NCBI GenBank assembly: GCA_014529385.2
Contig: CM043958.1
Location: 83,475,025-83,539,024 of the forward strand
Length of the DNA: 64,000 bases
DNA from: Adiantum capillus-veneris
Lineage: Eukaryota; Streptophyta; Polypodiopsida; Polypodiales; Pteridaceae
Direction of reading: 5' to 3'
Numbering within the stretch: position 1 is the stretch's first letter; each line of letters opens with the position of its first letter. The position numbers and the translations under genes are program-made. Under the pieces are notes generated by a model that saw only the letters and a list, made by a program, of their open reading frames with translations, ran no database searches and was not told the DNA's origin. This document shows positions 33,105 to 45,440 of the stretch, piece after piece.

Positions 33105-34572
33105 TTAGGACTAACTAGCCACAAATAATCTTAATGTTTTTTTTGGTTCGACTACAGGTATCTCCAGCTCTGGGCATCTGACAATGTATTGTTTCATTCG
33201 AGTTGTCAATCCCTAACTAACTCACCATGTTTCTGTTTAAAGCTGTAGATTTGAGCTACCATATTATGTTTGATCTCTATTTTGGAACAAGCAGCTACAA
33301 ATCCTTGAGCTAATGTGTTCAAGTCCATGATTGACCTTGGTGGAATTTTTTGGAACCATGTCAACGCTTTTCCTTCTAATGTCATTCCAAACCCCTCGAA
33401 TTGAGTATGAAAATCAAATATATGCTCTGCTCTTAGCACTTGCTTAAAGCTTGCTAAGTGGTCGTATGGATCCCCTGATCCACTGTATTTTCTGACCCAT
33501 TTCTGAAAATCAGCTGGTTTGACACGTCTATTTGGTTCAACTCCAGGTCTTCTGGCAGTTGGTCCTATTTCGAGTCCTTCAAACCAGTCTGTTGAAAATA
33601 GTGACTCATGTAGCCCTGGACTACTGGCCTTAGTGTCACCCGGTTTTCTACATGATGAGGTGGTTTTTGGTTTCTTCACATTACTCTCAAATGATCTCTC
33701 ACGGTGTTCATCTCTTGGAATTGTCTCTTGTCCTTGTCCCACTATCCAATCCCATATGGAATACCCTTGGTATTTGGTTTGTTCTACCTCCTCAAGAGTC
33801 ATCATAACAAAGTTGTTGTTATAACAATCCCTAAACAGATAGGTTGGTAGGTCCACTGATCCCTTATCTTTGATCTTGAAGATATAGATGATTTTCATGA
33901 CCGTTAGTTGTCCTGTTTTGGCATGAGAAGTCCACAGAAGATCTTTTATGTTTCTATCTTCCCAAAAATAGACTCCGATCCTAGGATTATCTGTACTAAG
34001 CAGTTTTAAAGGCTTCAAGTCTACTTGATCGTATCCCTCAAATTGTGAAGTTGGTGGTCCTTCTTTTGCTGACATATCTGGGATTATGGTGTTTACTTCT
34101 AACCTCCATTTGTCTACCACATCAGGGTTTTCAACTTGTACATATTGAGTTCTGTTTCTGTCCATGTACATTTTTCCTTGTTTGTTTTCCCTAACTTCTT
34201 CTTCAAACTCATTCTGTTTCTGTCCATGTACATTTTTCCTTGTTTGTTTGCCCTAAGTTCTTCTTCAAACTCAATACCATGGTCATCAATGCGAATAGCA
34301 TACTCCTTGTTAGGGTCCAAGTAAACTTGGGCTCCATGACGGTTAGCCTTGGCAAAAGATAGTATATGCTTAAAGCGCATGATCATTCCGATTTCTGAGT
34401 GAGTCGAGTAAGAAGACATTTCGGATGTTGAATCTGAAAAAGTGTCTGAGACTTCTTCAAGAATTGTGTGCAAGGAATTGCCTTGATTCACGCTTTCGTC
34501 GGTGGATACTCTACTGGAGGTTTCTCCGAGGATGCCTTGATTTCCTAGTACACGACCAGATCTAAGGTTCAT
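33105..34572 (-). pseudogene. gag of a minus-strand gypsy element (Tat/Athila-like)
   Basis: Starts MNLRSGRVLGNQG at 34572. The frame 34572-34114 overlaps 34171-33206, which carries the capsid core: FQKWVRKYSGSGDPYDHLASF, TLEGKALTWFQKIPP, LAQGFVAACSK, and YSFKQKHGELVRD. After a stop, MKQYIVRCPELEIP can still be read to about 33105. The frame change is explained by a 62 bp tandem duplication (34150-34211 and 34212-34273), not divisible by three. The rest of gag and all of pol are missing downstream. Confidence 0.75.
34150..34273 (-). repeat. 62 bp tandem duplication in gag
   Basis: Two adjacent units starting ttctgtttctgtccatgtac differ at only two or three bases. The 62 bp length shifts the gag frame. 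Confidence 0.9.
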
Positions 34573-36528
34573 ATAGACTTATGAAGCCTTGGATAGAGTA
34601 TTGACCTTTGGATTGACTTGTCGTCAATTTCCACTTGATTCAATTGAAACTTTTTGTCAAGCCACTAATTCCTCGTCTGCATCCTGATTCCTGTACAAAT
34701 TTGATCAAGTTAGCTATTCTTCTATAAAGACAATAGAGTTTTTGCTAACTCTCATGATTGGTCTATATGGGTCACTTCAAATCAAGCTATGGGAGTCAAA
34801 ATCTGACTTCTAGATTCAACTTAGCAAAAATCAAAGGTTTGATCTGCAACGTGGAAACTGAGTGTACATGTACCAATTTTGATCCGATTGAACCCAAAAT
34901 TGCCCTGTGGCTTTATATTATGTTGGTCTAACACTGTATAAGCTCAAAAGTCAAAATTGATGTCTCTGGATAGCAGAAGTAAATAATCGCAATTATTGAC
35001 TTTTGTCAGTTTTTTGCACTTTTTGGGTTGGTTTGGCAAGTATACAACTTATTAAAGTCTCTGGACAAGTTTCAGCAAGTTTCGACAAAATCTTATCAAG
35101 TTATCAACCGTTTTGTGTTCGCAGACTCTGATTTCGAGAATCTGGCTTAAGTCTCACTTTTGGAATCCAATTTCACAAAAATTGGTTTGTGAGGTCTACT
35201 TGATGTGCTTGACCTTGTGGTATACTCAAATGTGCAAATTTCTCAAGTTTTGAAGCAGATGTAAATAATCGCGATCATTTACTTCAGCTATATTTTTGCA
35301 ACATTTTGCCCCAACTTTGACACAGATCTGTTAAGCACCTCTAGTTAAGGTCATTAGCCAAGTTTCATCAAGTTTGGACAATTTTGGTCAAATGGTCATC
35401 AATTATCAGTCCACAGGCTAACTTTAAAATTTGATCACAATTTTCAATCCAATAATCCAAATCTTCCCAAATTTGGTTTGTGGGCTTATTATAACATGTT
35501 AAAACTAGTGGTATACTGACTTGGTCAAAAAAGTTGAAAAATGGGGCAGATATAAATAATCATGATTACTTATAACTGACAAGTTTTTACAAATTTTCGG
35601 TCAACTGAGCATGTACACTTGTTTATCACATCAATATAAGCCTATGAATCAATTTTCAAGTTTGAAATTTTTTTCCCCAATTTACGCTCAAGATTCAAAA
35701 AGTTGGTACAAACTTTAGTTTTTACCTAGTTTTTCGCTAGTTTAATGATCCAAATCTCTTCGGCCTTTACAAAAGTTGTTTGTATACATGCAATGAGTCA
35801 ATGGTATGAACCTTGGTCAATTTAGAGCAGAAAGTTAATAATCGTGATTATTAACTTCAGGCTTGAAATGGACACTTTTCTGCAATGTTTTCAAAGACAG
35901 TCCTTATATGAGCTATTTTTAAACCTATGAATCAAGTCAAAACTTAATTTGGCCTAAAATGTCAAGAAAAAGTAAATAATCTGAGTTTTGGCCAACTCTT
36001 GAAATTTTTACCTCGCAGTGTCTTTGAGCTTACCAACTGGTTCAGACAACTCTTAAGCTTACTCTCCAGTCGGATTGAGTGGTTTCAAGTCTTTTTGAGC
36101 TATTTCTAGTCGTAGACCTGAAATTCTGCAACTTTCAATAACAACTCACACTTGATTCTTTCAGAGAGAGCAATGTTCTTAAATCCACCTCGGATCCTAC
36201 TTACCCTATTCCTAGATTCTCATGCAATGGGGTTGTGGAAAGTGTCCACAAACACTCGTTTTCTTGTTTTTTATGTTTTTTTGAGCACTAATCTTAAGAC
36301 TTGTTTCATCTACCAATCATTCTCAAATCCCTAATCTATTTCTACAATCCTACAATCCTAAAGGCACTCAACAAGTACGATTACTTCCAAGCTACCTCTA
36401 CATAGCAAAAGACGACAATCTTTAGCTATGCGGTTTCTAAAAGAAAGTTTTGAACTCTAGGAGAACCTAGAGGAAGTTAAAGGATAACTTCACAAGACGC
36501 TCGTGTTCTTTCCTAGTTTAGGTCTCTT
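34573..36528 (-). other. Long leader with four ~285 bp repeats, each with a palindrome
   Basis: Between primer site and gag lies about 1.95 kb without protein similarity. Four units begin with a gcaga word at 34973, 35255, 35546 and 35827 (spacings 282, 291, 281). Each carries a near-palindrome of the type gtaaataatcgcgattatttac. A partial fifth lies near 35970. The units also share aagtttcatcaagtttggac-like words. Such structured leaders may hold packaging signals, but this is inference. Confidence 0.75.
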
Positions 36529-36529
36529 C

Positions 36530-36549
36530 GATCCCCGGCAGCGGCGCCA
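36530..36549 (-). other. Primer-binding site (tRNA-Asp type)
   Basis: On the minus strand tggcgccgctgccggggatc, the site type that pairs with plant tRNA-Asp and is used by Athila/Tat elements, two bases after the LTR end at 36552. Confidence 0.85.
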
Positions 36550-36551
36550 AA

Positions 36552-38089
36552 TGTGGTTATAAAATTTTCTTTGAGTTCAAAGTCAAGTGAGAGCATGAGA
36601 AAAATATGAAGAGGCAAAGCACCCCTGCAATAACATAGGTAAGCAAGTTTTCCAAACATCCAAAACCCTATATCCACTCAAATTCTAGGAGCAAATCTCT
36701 TTTCTATGGTCTTGTAAATCAGAACTTGTAAGCCAAATCATTTCTCAAAAAAATCCCCATGTAACTCTCCGGAGGAGTATAAATCATTGACCATTACACC
36801 ACCACATAACACTCCATAATACAAACCATTGTCAGCATTTCACCCACCTTATTAGAGAGATTAAGCTAGATAACTATAGATAATCATGGTATTATCTGCA
36901 AAATGTATGTATCATAGCCAAATTAGAACCTGCAAATTTATCATTTGAGTGAGTTACTGTCTTATCCTCCTACATCAAAACTTAAACCATTCATTCTTTA
37001 TAGGCAGATAGAAAGGAGTGGAACCAAAACTGTACAACAAGTCGCTAATACGAGGCAAGTATCCTTCCAAAGACTAACAAACATAAACCATGCTTAGAGA
37101 CCAGTATCTTTAAACAATGCATGGTAGTGACCTTGTAGATCATGTGAGCATAATCCTAACCGAGGGTTAGATTTAATCCTCACCTTAAATGGTATCTGAT
37201 GATGCCACATCTGGTTGTTTTAATTTTGCAAGGGATAGCACAACAAAACTAATGCTCAATTACTAGACCACAATTACCTTCTCTGATTTGTAAAAAGGCA
37301 AAAAGATAGAAAGAACCCAAGTCTAAGTAAGGGGAGAAGAGCCCCTCAGTTTTATATAGGGGTAGTCAATTTGTATGAAGCAACACAAAGAAGGTCAGCT
37401 ACTGCTGAAATACCGAGACAGGGGAAAACACCAAAAGTCAGCAGTTATGGAGGTGTTGCAGTTGCCTAGCATAGGACCTTCTCTATAGGAGGGTAGGATG
37501 ATTTACTCCTTAGAATAATACCAAGTAGTGATGGCCCAAATTCCATCCCATGCCATCCACCATAAATCTAGGTTATCAGAACAAGATGTGTTTCACCATG
37601 AAGCATCATGAGTGAAAGGGGAAGAGATGAATTGCGATAAAGTGCATTAACCCCGTATTGCAAAGTGCAAGTGCTTTATGCCAGAACAAAAGGAAACTTA
37701 ACCTTTAATTTTCTTTATGGGTTAAGTTTTTTAGGGATTTCTCCCATTGAGCCTATTACTTACACTGCTATCTTTAACTTAACCAAGATAGAAATGTAAG
37801 TAATAATCGGTATCAAGGACCCAGTCAAAAGTACCCTATGAGGTAATTACAAGGTTTAATCTCAAGCAGGACACCATCATGCTCAAAATAAACCACTCAT
37901 AATCTGAAGTAATCATGTTGCACTAGTCTCAAAGCCTTAGTCAATTGCTTAGAAGTGTATGACTATGTGTGTATTAAGTTGGGTGAAGCATTCATTGCAT
38001 CAATAGTTCAAGTAGCAATACTTGTACTTGTAGGTTGACTATAGCTGTAAGTGTAGCTTAGAAATAGCTAACATGGTCAGATGTCATGA

Positions 38090-38144
<55 letters not shown>

Positions 38145-38404
38145 CCGCCCTATCCCAGGAGCCATACACAATGGTTTGATAGTAGGCCCATTGTGTATGG
38201 GCCTATTGCCTCATCAAGTAGATGAGAGTAAAAAAAGTCGAGTATGAAGATTTAGCAGAGTTGTGCCAAGTCAAAGAGTCCCTGAAGAGGGCAAAGTCAG
38301 TTTTTTCCAACACAGTATCTGAGGTTGTCTTCAAGAAAGACATTACTCCTCTAGGAGTTTTAAGGCTTTGGAAGCCAGTTTTAAAAATTTATGGTTGTAA
38401 TTCA
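36552..38404 (-). repeat. 5' LTR (1.85 kb) of the minus-strand gypsy element
   Basis: Bounded by TGTGG... and ...ATTCA on the plus strand, next to the primer site on its left. It matches 48328-50173 along its whole length with scattered substitutions and indels. A minus-strand TATA box (cctatataaa, 37351-37360) precedes cccctcttctcc-type sequence in both copies. A (GT)n array (38093-38142) lies inside. A 61-codon plus-strand frame at 38222-38407 is broken in the other copy. Confidence 0.83.
38093..38142. repeat. (GT)n microsatellite
   Basis: 25 units; the equivalent position in the other LTR (49899-49916) has only about nine. Confidence 0.95.
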
Positions 38405-40011
38405 TAGTCTTTAGATTATATATTTCATGCTTTTTCTCCTGATCCCAAAAAATCCTCATACTTGTAGTTTGTTTAAAAGTAACATGTTCCAAAAATATTG
38501 ATAATAAAGTTAATTAAGCATGGGTGAGTAGAATTGGATTAACCTGCTACCTAAAACCGACTGAGCCAAACAACTACAATAGTCGTGAGCAAGAATCTAG
38601 TATATAATCAAGGAGAGACCACCTAACACATATCAACCTGACTAGGAATTATAGACAATGGGTCAATCAAAGTCTATAGACAAAAATAATCCAAAGCCAG
38701 CATCCCGGTCCACCCAGTTTCCTGGGAGGGCCTGGTGTTAAGGGACATGTGTGTAGCTATTCTAAATTAAATACATATACACCACAGAACATGACATTCA
38801 AAAAACGATTGGCTTCACATGACTAGGCAAGGATTTGTACAGAAATAGCTGGATCTTTGATCCATAACTATACAACATAGTAAGAATGAGGTATCATTCC
38901 AAACAAGTTTATACAAAAGTATCAACACTATCCCAGTTGAATCATCAAGGGTCTTTAAAGTCGGACTGTAGCGTGCTAAGCTTTTTTAAGTCAAGACAGA
39001 AGTCTCACGTGCATCCATATAGTCAAGACAATAGATTTGTTAGACTTGGCTACGTATGGCAGGCTTTAAAGAACCTATCAGTTGTTATCCATGTCCAACT
39101 TAAAAATTATTAGATTAGCTACCATCCTACATATACTTAAAGTATAAAAGTACAAGCAAAACTTTCCAAATTTCAGTGTCCAAGAAAACATTTGGAAATC
39201 TCTAAGTAGTCCAATCATGCTTTTGAAAGTCATCCTTTATAGTAAAAAATCCTAGGTAATTTCCAATTTTGAGTTAAAAGTATCCTTTTCAAAATCACAA
39301 TCTGATAGTATCACCCATATGAAAAATAACCATTTATTGTATCAAAGAGTTCCATCCTATCAAACCATCCCTAAATTAAGCTAACAAACCTGTAAGTACA
39401 ACTTCAAAGTGTTTAGAGAATCTTTCTATTGTAACTACAATCAAGTTTGTATAGATCAAAGTTAAGCTCATCACATAGAGGAACAAAAACCTACTCCATA
39501 AGAGAGAGTATTCCAAAGTTAGTAACCAACACTATTAAATCCTAGCAACAAGAAATAGAGACCAAATCAAATAAGGGTTACCTAATGTAAAACCAACAAG
39601 CTCGGGTGTAAAAAACCATATTTCCAAAAAGTTATAATGGAATTCCTCAATGGCTCAGGCTGCTTGATCAAAATTGTCACACCAGAAGATGATTGCAAGC
39701 CAGCACAAGAAAACATTATACTGTGTGTCAAGAGGCACCATCAGCATGATTCAGGAACCTTACACATGAGGTAAGCAAAATTTCAACTAAATTCAAATGT
39801 ATAAGGGAAAAATATTGTATCCAGTTAGTGTGAGCATCTATAAAGAATTCAACTAACTAAGGGACAAAATTCTATCCAACTAGTGTATGAATCTATAAAT
39901 AATTTCCCTAAGAATCCAAGTAAGAGTTAAACTACCAGCCATAGAGAAAGAAGGCCCCAATCTAGTGAGGCATCATGCTCAAACAAGCCCAGTAAAATGG
40001 GAAAGGAGAGA
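38405..40011. other. Unassigned interval, target of the LARD-like insertion
   Basis: AT-rich, with no long frame and no repeat partner in the window. With 47602-48327 it formed one continuous stretch before the element at 40017-47596 arrived. Confidence 0.5.
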
Positions 40012-40016
40012 ACAAA

Positions 40017-40927
40017 TGTTAGCAGCGGCAAACACAGGCTACACCAATTATGCACCAAGTTGTGGATGTGCTATAGTGCACAATATTTCCTTTTCATTGT
40101 AAAGGGCCTTGGGCTCATTTAGGAGTTCCAAAGCTCTATGAGTCTAGGCTAGAGAGCTCAATTTTATCCCATAGTTGAAGGGTTTGAGGCCCAGAGCTAT
40201 AAAAGAGCCCTATGCTTAATGAGTAGTCATTCTTGGGTGAGTTCTCTTCTTTGTTGAGTGGGTGGTCATGAGGCTCATGGGATTTCCATGCCCATGTAGC
40301 TCTTGATTTCTAAGAATCAAATACACTTTCTTTCTTATTAGTCCTCTTTGTTTGATTGTGTGGAGTGAGATTGTATTAGTGAGATGGTAGATCTCTAATC
40401 CCTTTTTTGAGTTAATCTATTCTATCCACACCATTGGCCATGGTGTGTGAGGGCTATGACTTCCTTCTCTTCATCTCTCTCTACAAGGTGCGGTTAGTGT
40501 GTGTGCATACGTAGTCGCATTGAGGGGTTGTTCCGGAATGGACACGTTAATGTGGAGTAGGTATGTTAATTGCATGCTTGTGTAGTTGTGTGATTAGAGT
40601 TGTGAATAGAGTGATTGATGTGAGAGGTTAATTTCGACCACATGATTGTGTACAAGTGATTAGTAAGTAGGAATGTGTTGTTGATTAGAGAAATTCCTTT
40701 CCATGGCTTCTCTTTATGATGAGTAGAAGGATCCCTTGAATCCTCTATGTCTATACATATTAAGCTCGTGCTTCCATGCCTTCTCTCTATGATGAGTAGA
40801 AGGATCCCTTGAATCCTCTATGTCTATACATCTTAAGCTCGTGCTTCCATGTCCTAGCCGGGTTGCCGATCCACCGTTTGACAATTTTGTGGGTTGCGAT
40901 TAGGTCGTGCTACAACGCATCCCTACA
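40017..40927 (+). repeat. 5' LTR of the LARD-like element
   Basis: 911 bp. TATA box tataaaag at 40198-40205. It is longer than the 3' LTR because of a 73 bp tandem duplication (40707-40779 and 40780-40852) and about 57 bp near 40460-40515 that the 3' LTR lacks. Confidence 0.92.
40198..40205 (+). promoter_or_regulatory. TATA box in the LARD-like 5' LTR
   Basis: tataaaag, conserved at 46996-47003 in the 3' LTR in the same context (agctataaaagagcccta). Confidence 0.75.
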
Positions 40928-40929
40928 TT

Positions 40930-40949
40930 TGGTGCCGTTGTTGGGGATC
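40930..40949 (+). other. Primer-binding site of the LARD-like element
   Basis: tggtgccgttgttggggatc, the tRNA-Asp-type site with CG-to-TG changes. The spacing to the LTR (two bases, tt) equals that at 36550-36551. Confidence 0.83.
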
Positions 40950-42904
40950 GATAACCTAAGCTAGTGAGTTTAAGATGTGTAGAATATAGTAATTTCATTA
41001 CTAATTTCTCGGTTTTTGAGTTCTTGTAACTTTATTTTGGTGTGATTTGATGATGATTGTGCTATAAATTGATGCTAATGTTGAGTTATGAATACCCCAA
41101 ACCCTTACTAATTTCGCTTCTTTCCATGCCAATTTTACTAATTTCATGCTAATTTTTACTAATTTTGACTAACCATGCTAACCTAACCACTAAAATTGAA
41201 GTGTACTGAATGTGAAATCCCCTTGCAAGAGGTGGAATCATCACTCTAATCAAGTTGATTGTGCTAATTTATGCTTAAGTTGATGATTTGAGTGTTTTAT
41301 TTTGACCTACAAATGGTCAATTTTGGAACCAATTTGATGGTGCACACACTTGTGTGTGCAATGATGCGATTTTTCATGGAGCAAAGGAATAGCTAGGAGT
41401 GTAATTAGGACGTAAGTGCACTCACTTGTTATGTCAATTTTTGATTGATCAATGTGATTCAAGTTTCTAATCATTTGCTAAAATTAGGTGTGTAACACAA
41501 ATTGACCTACACTTTGCACCTAATTTGATACACTTGGAATGAAATTGATAGTCAAATTGTGACTAATAAACTTTGTGTTTATCAAAATAATGCTTAATTG
41601 AATTCATGTGTCTGCATAAAAATCATTGTGTGTGTGCATACACGAAAGAGGAAAGAAACTGTCAAAAATTTCAAGTGTGTGTGCTCCTAATCTTGAATGT
41701 GTGCATATATGAGTATGCAATCATGTAATTGATGTGTATGCTAGGCTAATTCAATCATTGGATAAGCCTAATTGCCAAAAAATTGGGCAAAAATTGAGTG
41801 TGTGTGCCCATCCATGACCACTTGATTAATGATTGATGGTCAATTGGGACACCTAAATGGTTTTTGATTGGAAATGATCATAAAAAGTGTGAGCAATCAT
41901 TAGGTTTAAGCCTAAACTCATTGCCAATTGAGCCAAATTTGAATTTTGTGCTTAATTTTTGAGTATGTGCATTGCTTGATTAGGTCAAAATAGTGTTAAT
42001 TTTTTAGAAATTAAGCATGCATGAATTTATTTATGCTTGATTGAGTTTGCAATCTGTGCATTACAATGTGGAGTTAATGTAATTTTTGCATATAATTGTG
42101 GCCTAAATTTGGGTGTGTGTGTGTACGCAATGGCATGTGCAATCCGATGCTTGAATGAATAATTGGTATTTTTTACCAATTATGATGATTAATTTGGCCT
42201 AAAAGATCGGTATATTTGATTGATTGATTTTAGATGATTCAATTGACACAATTGAAAATGATTTAATAAATTACTATTGCTATGTATGCCAATGGGGTAT
42301 GGTAATGGGTGAATGCCATAAAAATCAAAAGTGTGTAGCAATGTGATGACAAGCCTAATTAGGTTTGGATGATTTTTGAATAGGGATATGAGCAATGTAA
42401 GTTACATTTGATTGATGTGGTTATGCAAATGAGATGATAACTTTGATTAATTTACTTATTTGCATTGCCCAATTGAGTAAAATACGCATCAATGTTAAAT
42501 TGAGAATTGGATTTTTTGCATGCATAACTTTCAATCCAAATTGGGTGTTCAAATAATATCTAAATGGGTTGTTGTGCATGGATGATGGCAATCATGATGA
42601 GAAAAATTAACTATAGCAAATGAGCATCAGAGTGAGAATGTACATGATATTTGCTAAATTAGGTGTGCATGATTGAATTGTATGATCGAATTCGAGCATC
42701 ATAATCATTTATTGTGAGGATTTCATTCAAACACACATTGCGTCTTCCTCAATAAAACATGTGGTAAACACACTCAAGTTCCATCTTTTGCCACCATGTA
42801 TGGGAACACTCCCTTATCGTTTTTTTCAAAAATAAAAAAATCCTCCCTTTTCAAGATCGGGGTGCTTCATACGGTGCCATGATAGCCAGAGTGCACGTGT
42901 CGTT

Positions 42905-43050
42905 TGGTGCGCTCTCTCTATCTCTCTCTCTCTCTCACACATACACACACAATGTCTTCAACTGAGCCATCATTTGCATTAAAAAAATAAAAGCCTTCAA
43001 CCCACCAGTGCACTCTGAATCTCACACACGTATGCCTGTCGCCACACACA
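42905..43050. repeat. CT and CA short arrays
   Basis: ctctctctatctctctctc and cacacacac runs at the start of the GC-richer patch. Confidence 0.8.
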
Positions 43051-43822
43051 CACACACACTGTGTGGGTCACAAGTTCCTTTGTCGCCTAATGCTGCCCCG
43101 TACACTCTCTCTCTATTAGCTTGCTACCTGCCAGGCCTCCATGAGGTGGCTTTGAATGCATAGGTGCATGCAATGGCATGGGCCATTGCTGCCATATTTA
43201 CACCCTCCACCCACTTGGGCTTCAAATGGCCCTCGTCAACTCCTACCCCTACTCTTGCGCAAGTCCAGTCACCCCACCCGCCAAACCCCACTTGGGCTTG
43301 CAGATTCCTGTTGGCCGTTAATAGAGCAAGAAAATTATCCCCCTCTCTCGATCTTACGCGTATCACACAAACACACGACCTGATCTCTTGCTTGCAGCCC
43401 ACACACACCTAGAGTAGAATCCTTGCGGGCATCTCGCACCTCACACATTTGATTGGCATTCGCTATTCTTGAATGGGAGCTGCCAGGTTCTACCAACTAT
43501 TGATCTCTTCACATGCCTCCATTGTTCGCCATGCACCAAATCTCTGTATTTTTGTTGTAGATTAAGGGAGCTGGACCCCACCAATTCCCTTTTTCTCTCG
43601 TTTGTGCTGACTAATGGGCCATGGCTCTTGCCAAGCTGCCAACTCACCGGAGTACTTCCTGCATCTTCGCCGCAGTCCTCGGCTACAAAAATGACCCCAC
43701 ACACGCTTTTTCTGCATCATGCTGGCCCACCCTGCTCGCTCTATGGCTGCAGTGGTCAACCTTTGACAACACACACCTACACACGCTACCCACTGGTCCA
43801 GTGCCAAGAATGGCGCAAAGAC

Positions 43823-43830
43823 TACACACA

Positions 43831-43892
<62 letters not shown>
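43823..43892. repeat. (CA)n microsatellite
   Basis: About 68 bp of CA with one early interruption, followed by CT-rich sequence to 43955. Frames crossing it (Cys-Val or His-Thr runs) are artefacts. Confidence 0.95.
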
Positions 43893-43894
<2 letters not shown>

Positions 43895-44939
43895 TCATCC
43901 ACACCAAACACACTCTCTCTCACTCTCACTCTCTCTCGCTCTCACTGTCTCTCTCGGTTTCTGCATAAGCTGGGGTTCAAACTCTAGAGTCCAATTTTTG
44001 AGTTAAAAAATAAAAAATAAAAAATCATAGAACAATGATTTTAAGTGGGGAAAAAAAAAGATGGAGTTGACTCCCACAAGATCTCCTCTCTCACCTTTGA
44101 AAACCATACGATCTTGTGAAATTAACCATAACGGTGATGCTATCACAACTTAAGAACCGTTGGACCTTCAAAACTTGCGATTGAGAATTCCGTTTTGATT
44201 TTTTGAGATGAAGTGCAAATAATACAAAGAGCTATACATTGACATTTTGAAGGTATTTTTCCAGGAATAGTCATTGTGTCATTGAAGGGAGATCCATTGA
44301 AAATGGGATTTCGCATCACATTGATTCGTATTAAGCTCAATAGATCTTATGCTATATGTGTTAATCAATCAATGTTGCTAGATACAAGCATATTGGCTCA
44401 TCTATGGTGCCATGAGTTGCGGTTAGTTTCATAGATCACATTAGACTTCAGATGCGTGTGATCAATCATGAACCTTTTTAGTGCTTATTTTGAATGATAA
44501 AATGCTTTCATGCACTAATGTTTGAGTTCTTCTTTGAAGGAGTAAGGTAAATGGTTTGATGATCTTTTCCATTTGCACCGAAATTCTTGGCATGTGCATA
44601 GTTTGGTGCTCAATTTCATTGGCATTCTCAATGCACTACAAGACTAATTCTTTATGCATGAGAGCTTGAGAGATTCATTAATGAACTCATGTTTGGTGGA
44701 CAGTGAAATTTTAACTTGATTTGAATGTTAAAAAAAAAAAACCTTGCATAATACTAAAATGGATCTTGATTGATGGCCAAAAGAAAAAATTAAAAATTTC
44801 GAGCTTGTGATTGTTGTGAATGCTTTTAGTGCTTGTATTGGACGTTCAAATGCTTTAGAGCACTAACAATTGAATTGCTTTTGAAGGGTGGTGTGGCAGG
44901 AGTGTGATTTCATTGATGCAAGAAGGGGTCATCATTGCA

Positions 44940-45440
44940 ATATACTGCAAAATATGGCTACTTAGAGCCATTCCAATTATTTGGATTAATAGTTGTATAA
45001 ATGCTAGCTCATAGCTTCGTCAAAAGTTAAATTTTTTTCAGTTTGAGCTAGTGTTTACCCAACTTTTATGAGATCTTTCAAGTACAGATTTGGCTATCAA
45101 GAGCCATTCATTCTCATTTCATCAAGTTGCACTCATGTTTAGCTCATAGATTGCACTAAAAAATTGAAAATTTCACATGAGCTAGTTGTTAGCCAACTTT
45201 TTGGAAAGCTTTAAATTTAAAATCCGGCTTTCAAGAGCCACTTCATTTCATCAAGTTGCATTATTTTTAGCTCTTGTCTTGTTTTTTAATTCCATATTTC
45301 AAGTGAGCTAACACTTAATCGAATTTTTGAACCATGCATGAGAGACTTTAAATGGAAAAATTTGCTTATTTAGAAGCATTTTATCTCTCATTGTTGATGC
45401 GTATGCATAAATTTGCTATCAAAGAGCATCATGTGCTTAA
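44940..45440 (+). repeat. Diverged ~133 bp tandem repeat
   Basis: The phrase gagccattc or gagccact recurs at about 44967, 45099 and 45236, followed each time by atttcatcaagttgca and ttagctcat-like words. A more diverged unit follows near 45366. Confidence 0.7.

Noticed and set aside
34973-35870. CRISPR-like array because of phased palindromic repeats
   Set aside because: Repeats are ~285 bp units in a plant retroelement leader, not 25-40 bp repeats with unique spacers; no cas genes.
43469-43987. 172-codon plus-strand frame as a gene
   Set aside because: It runs into a CA microsatellite, overlaps equally long frames in other registers and has no recognisable domain.
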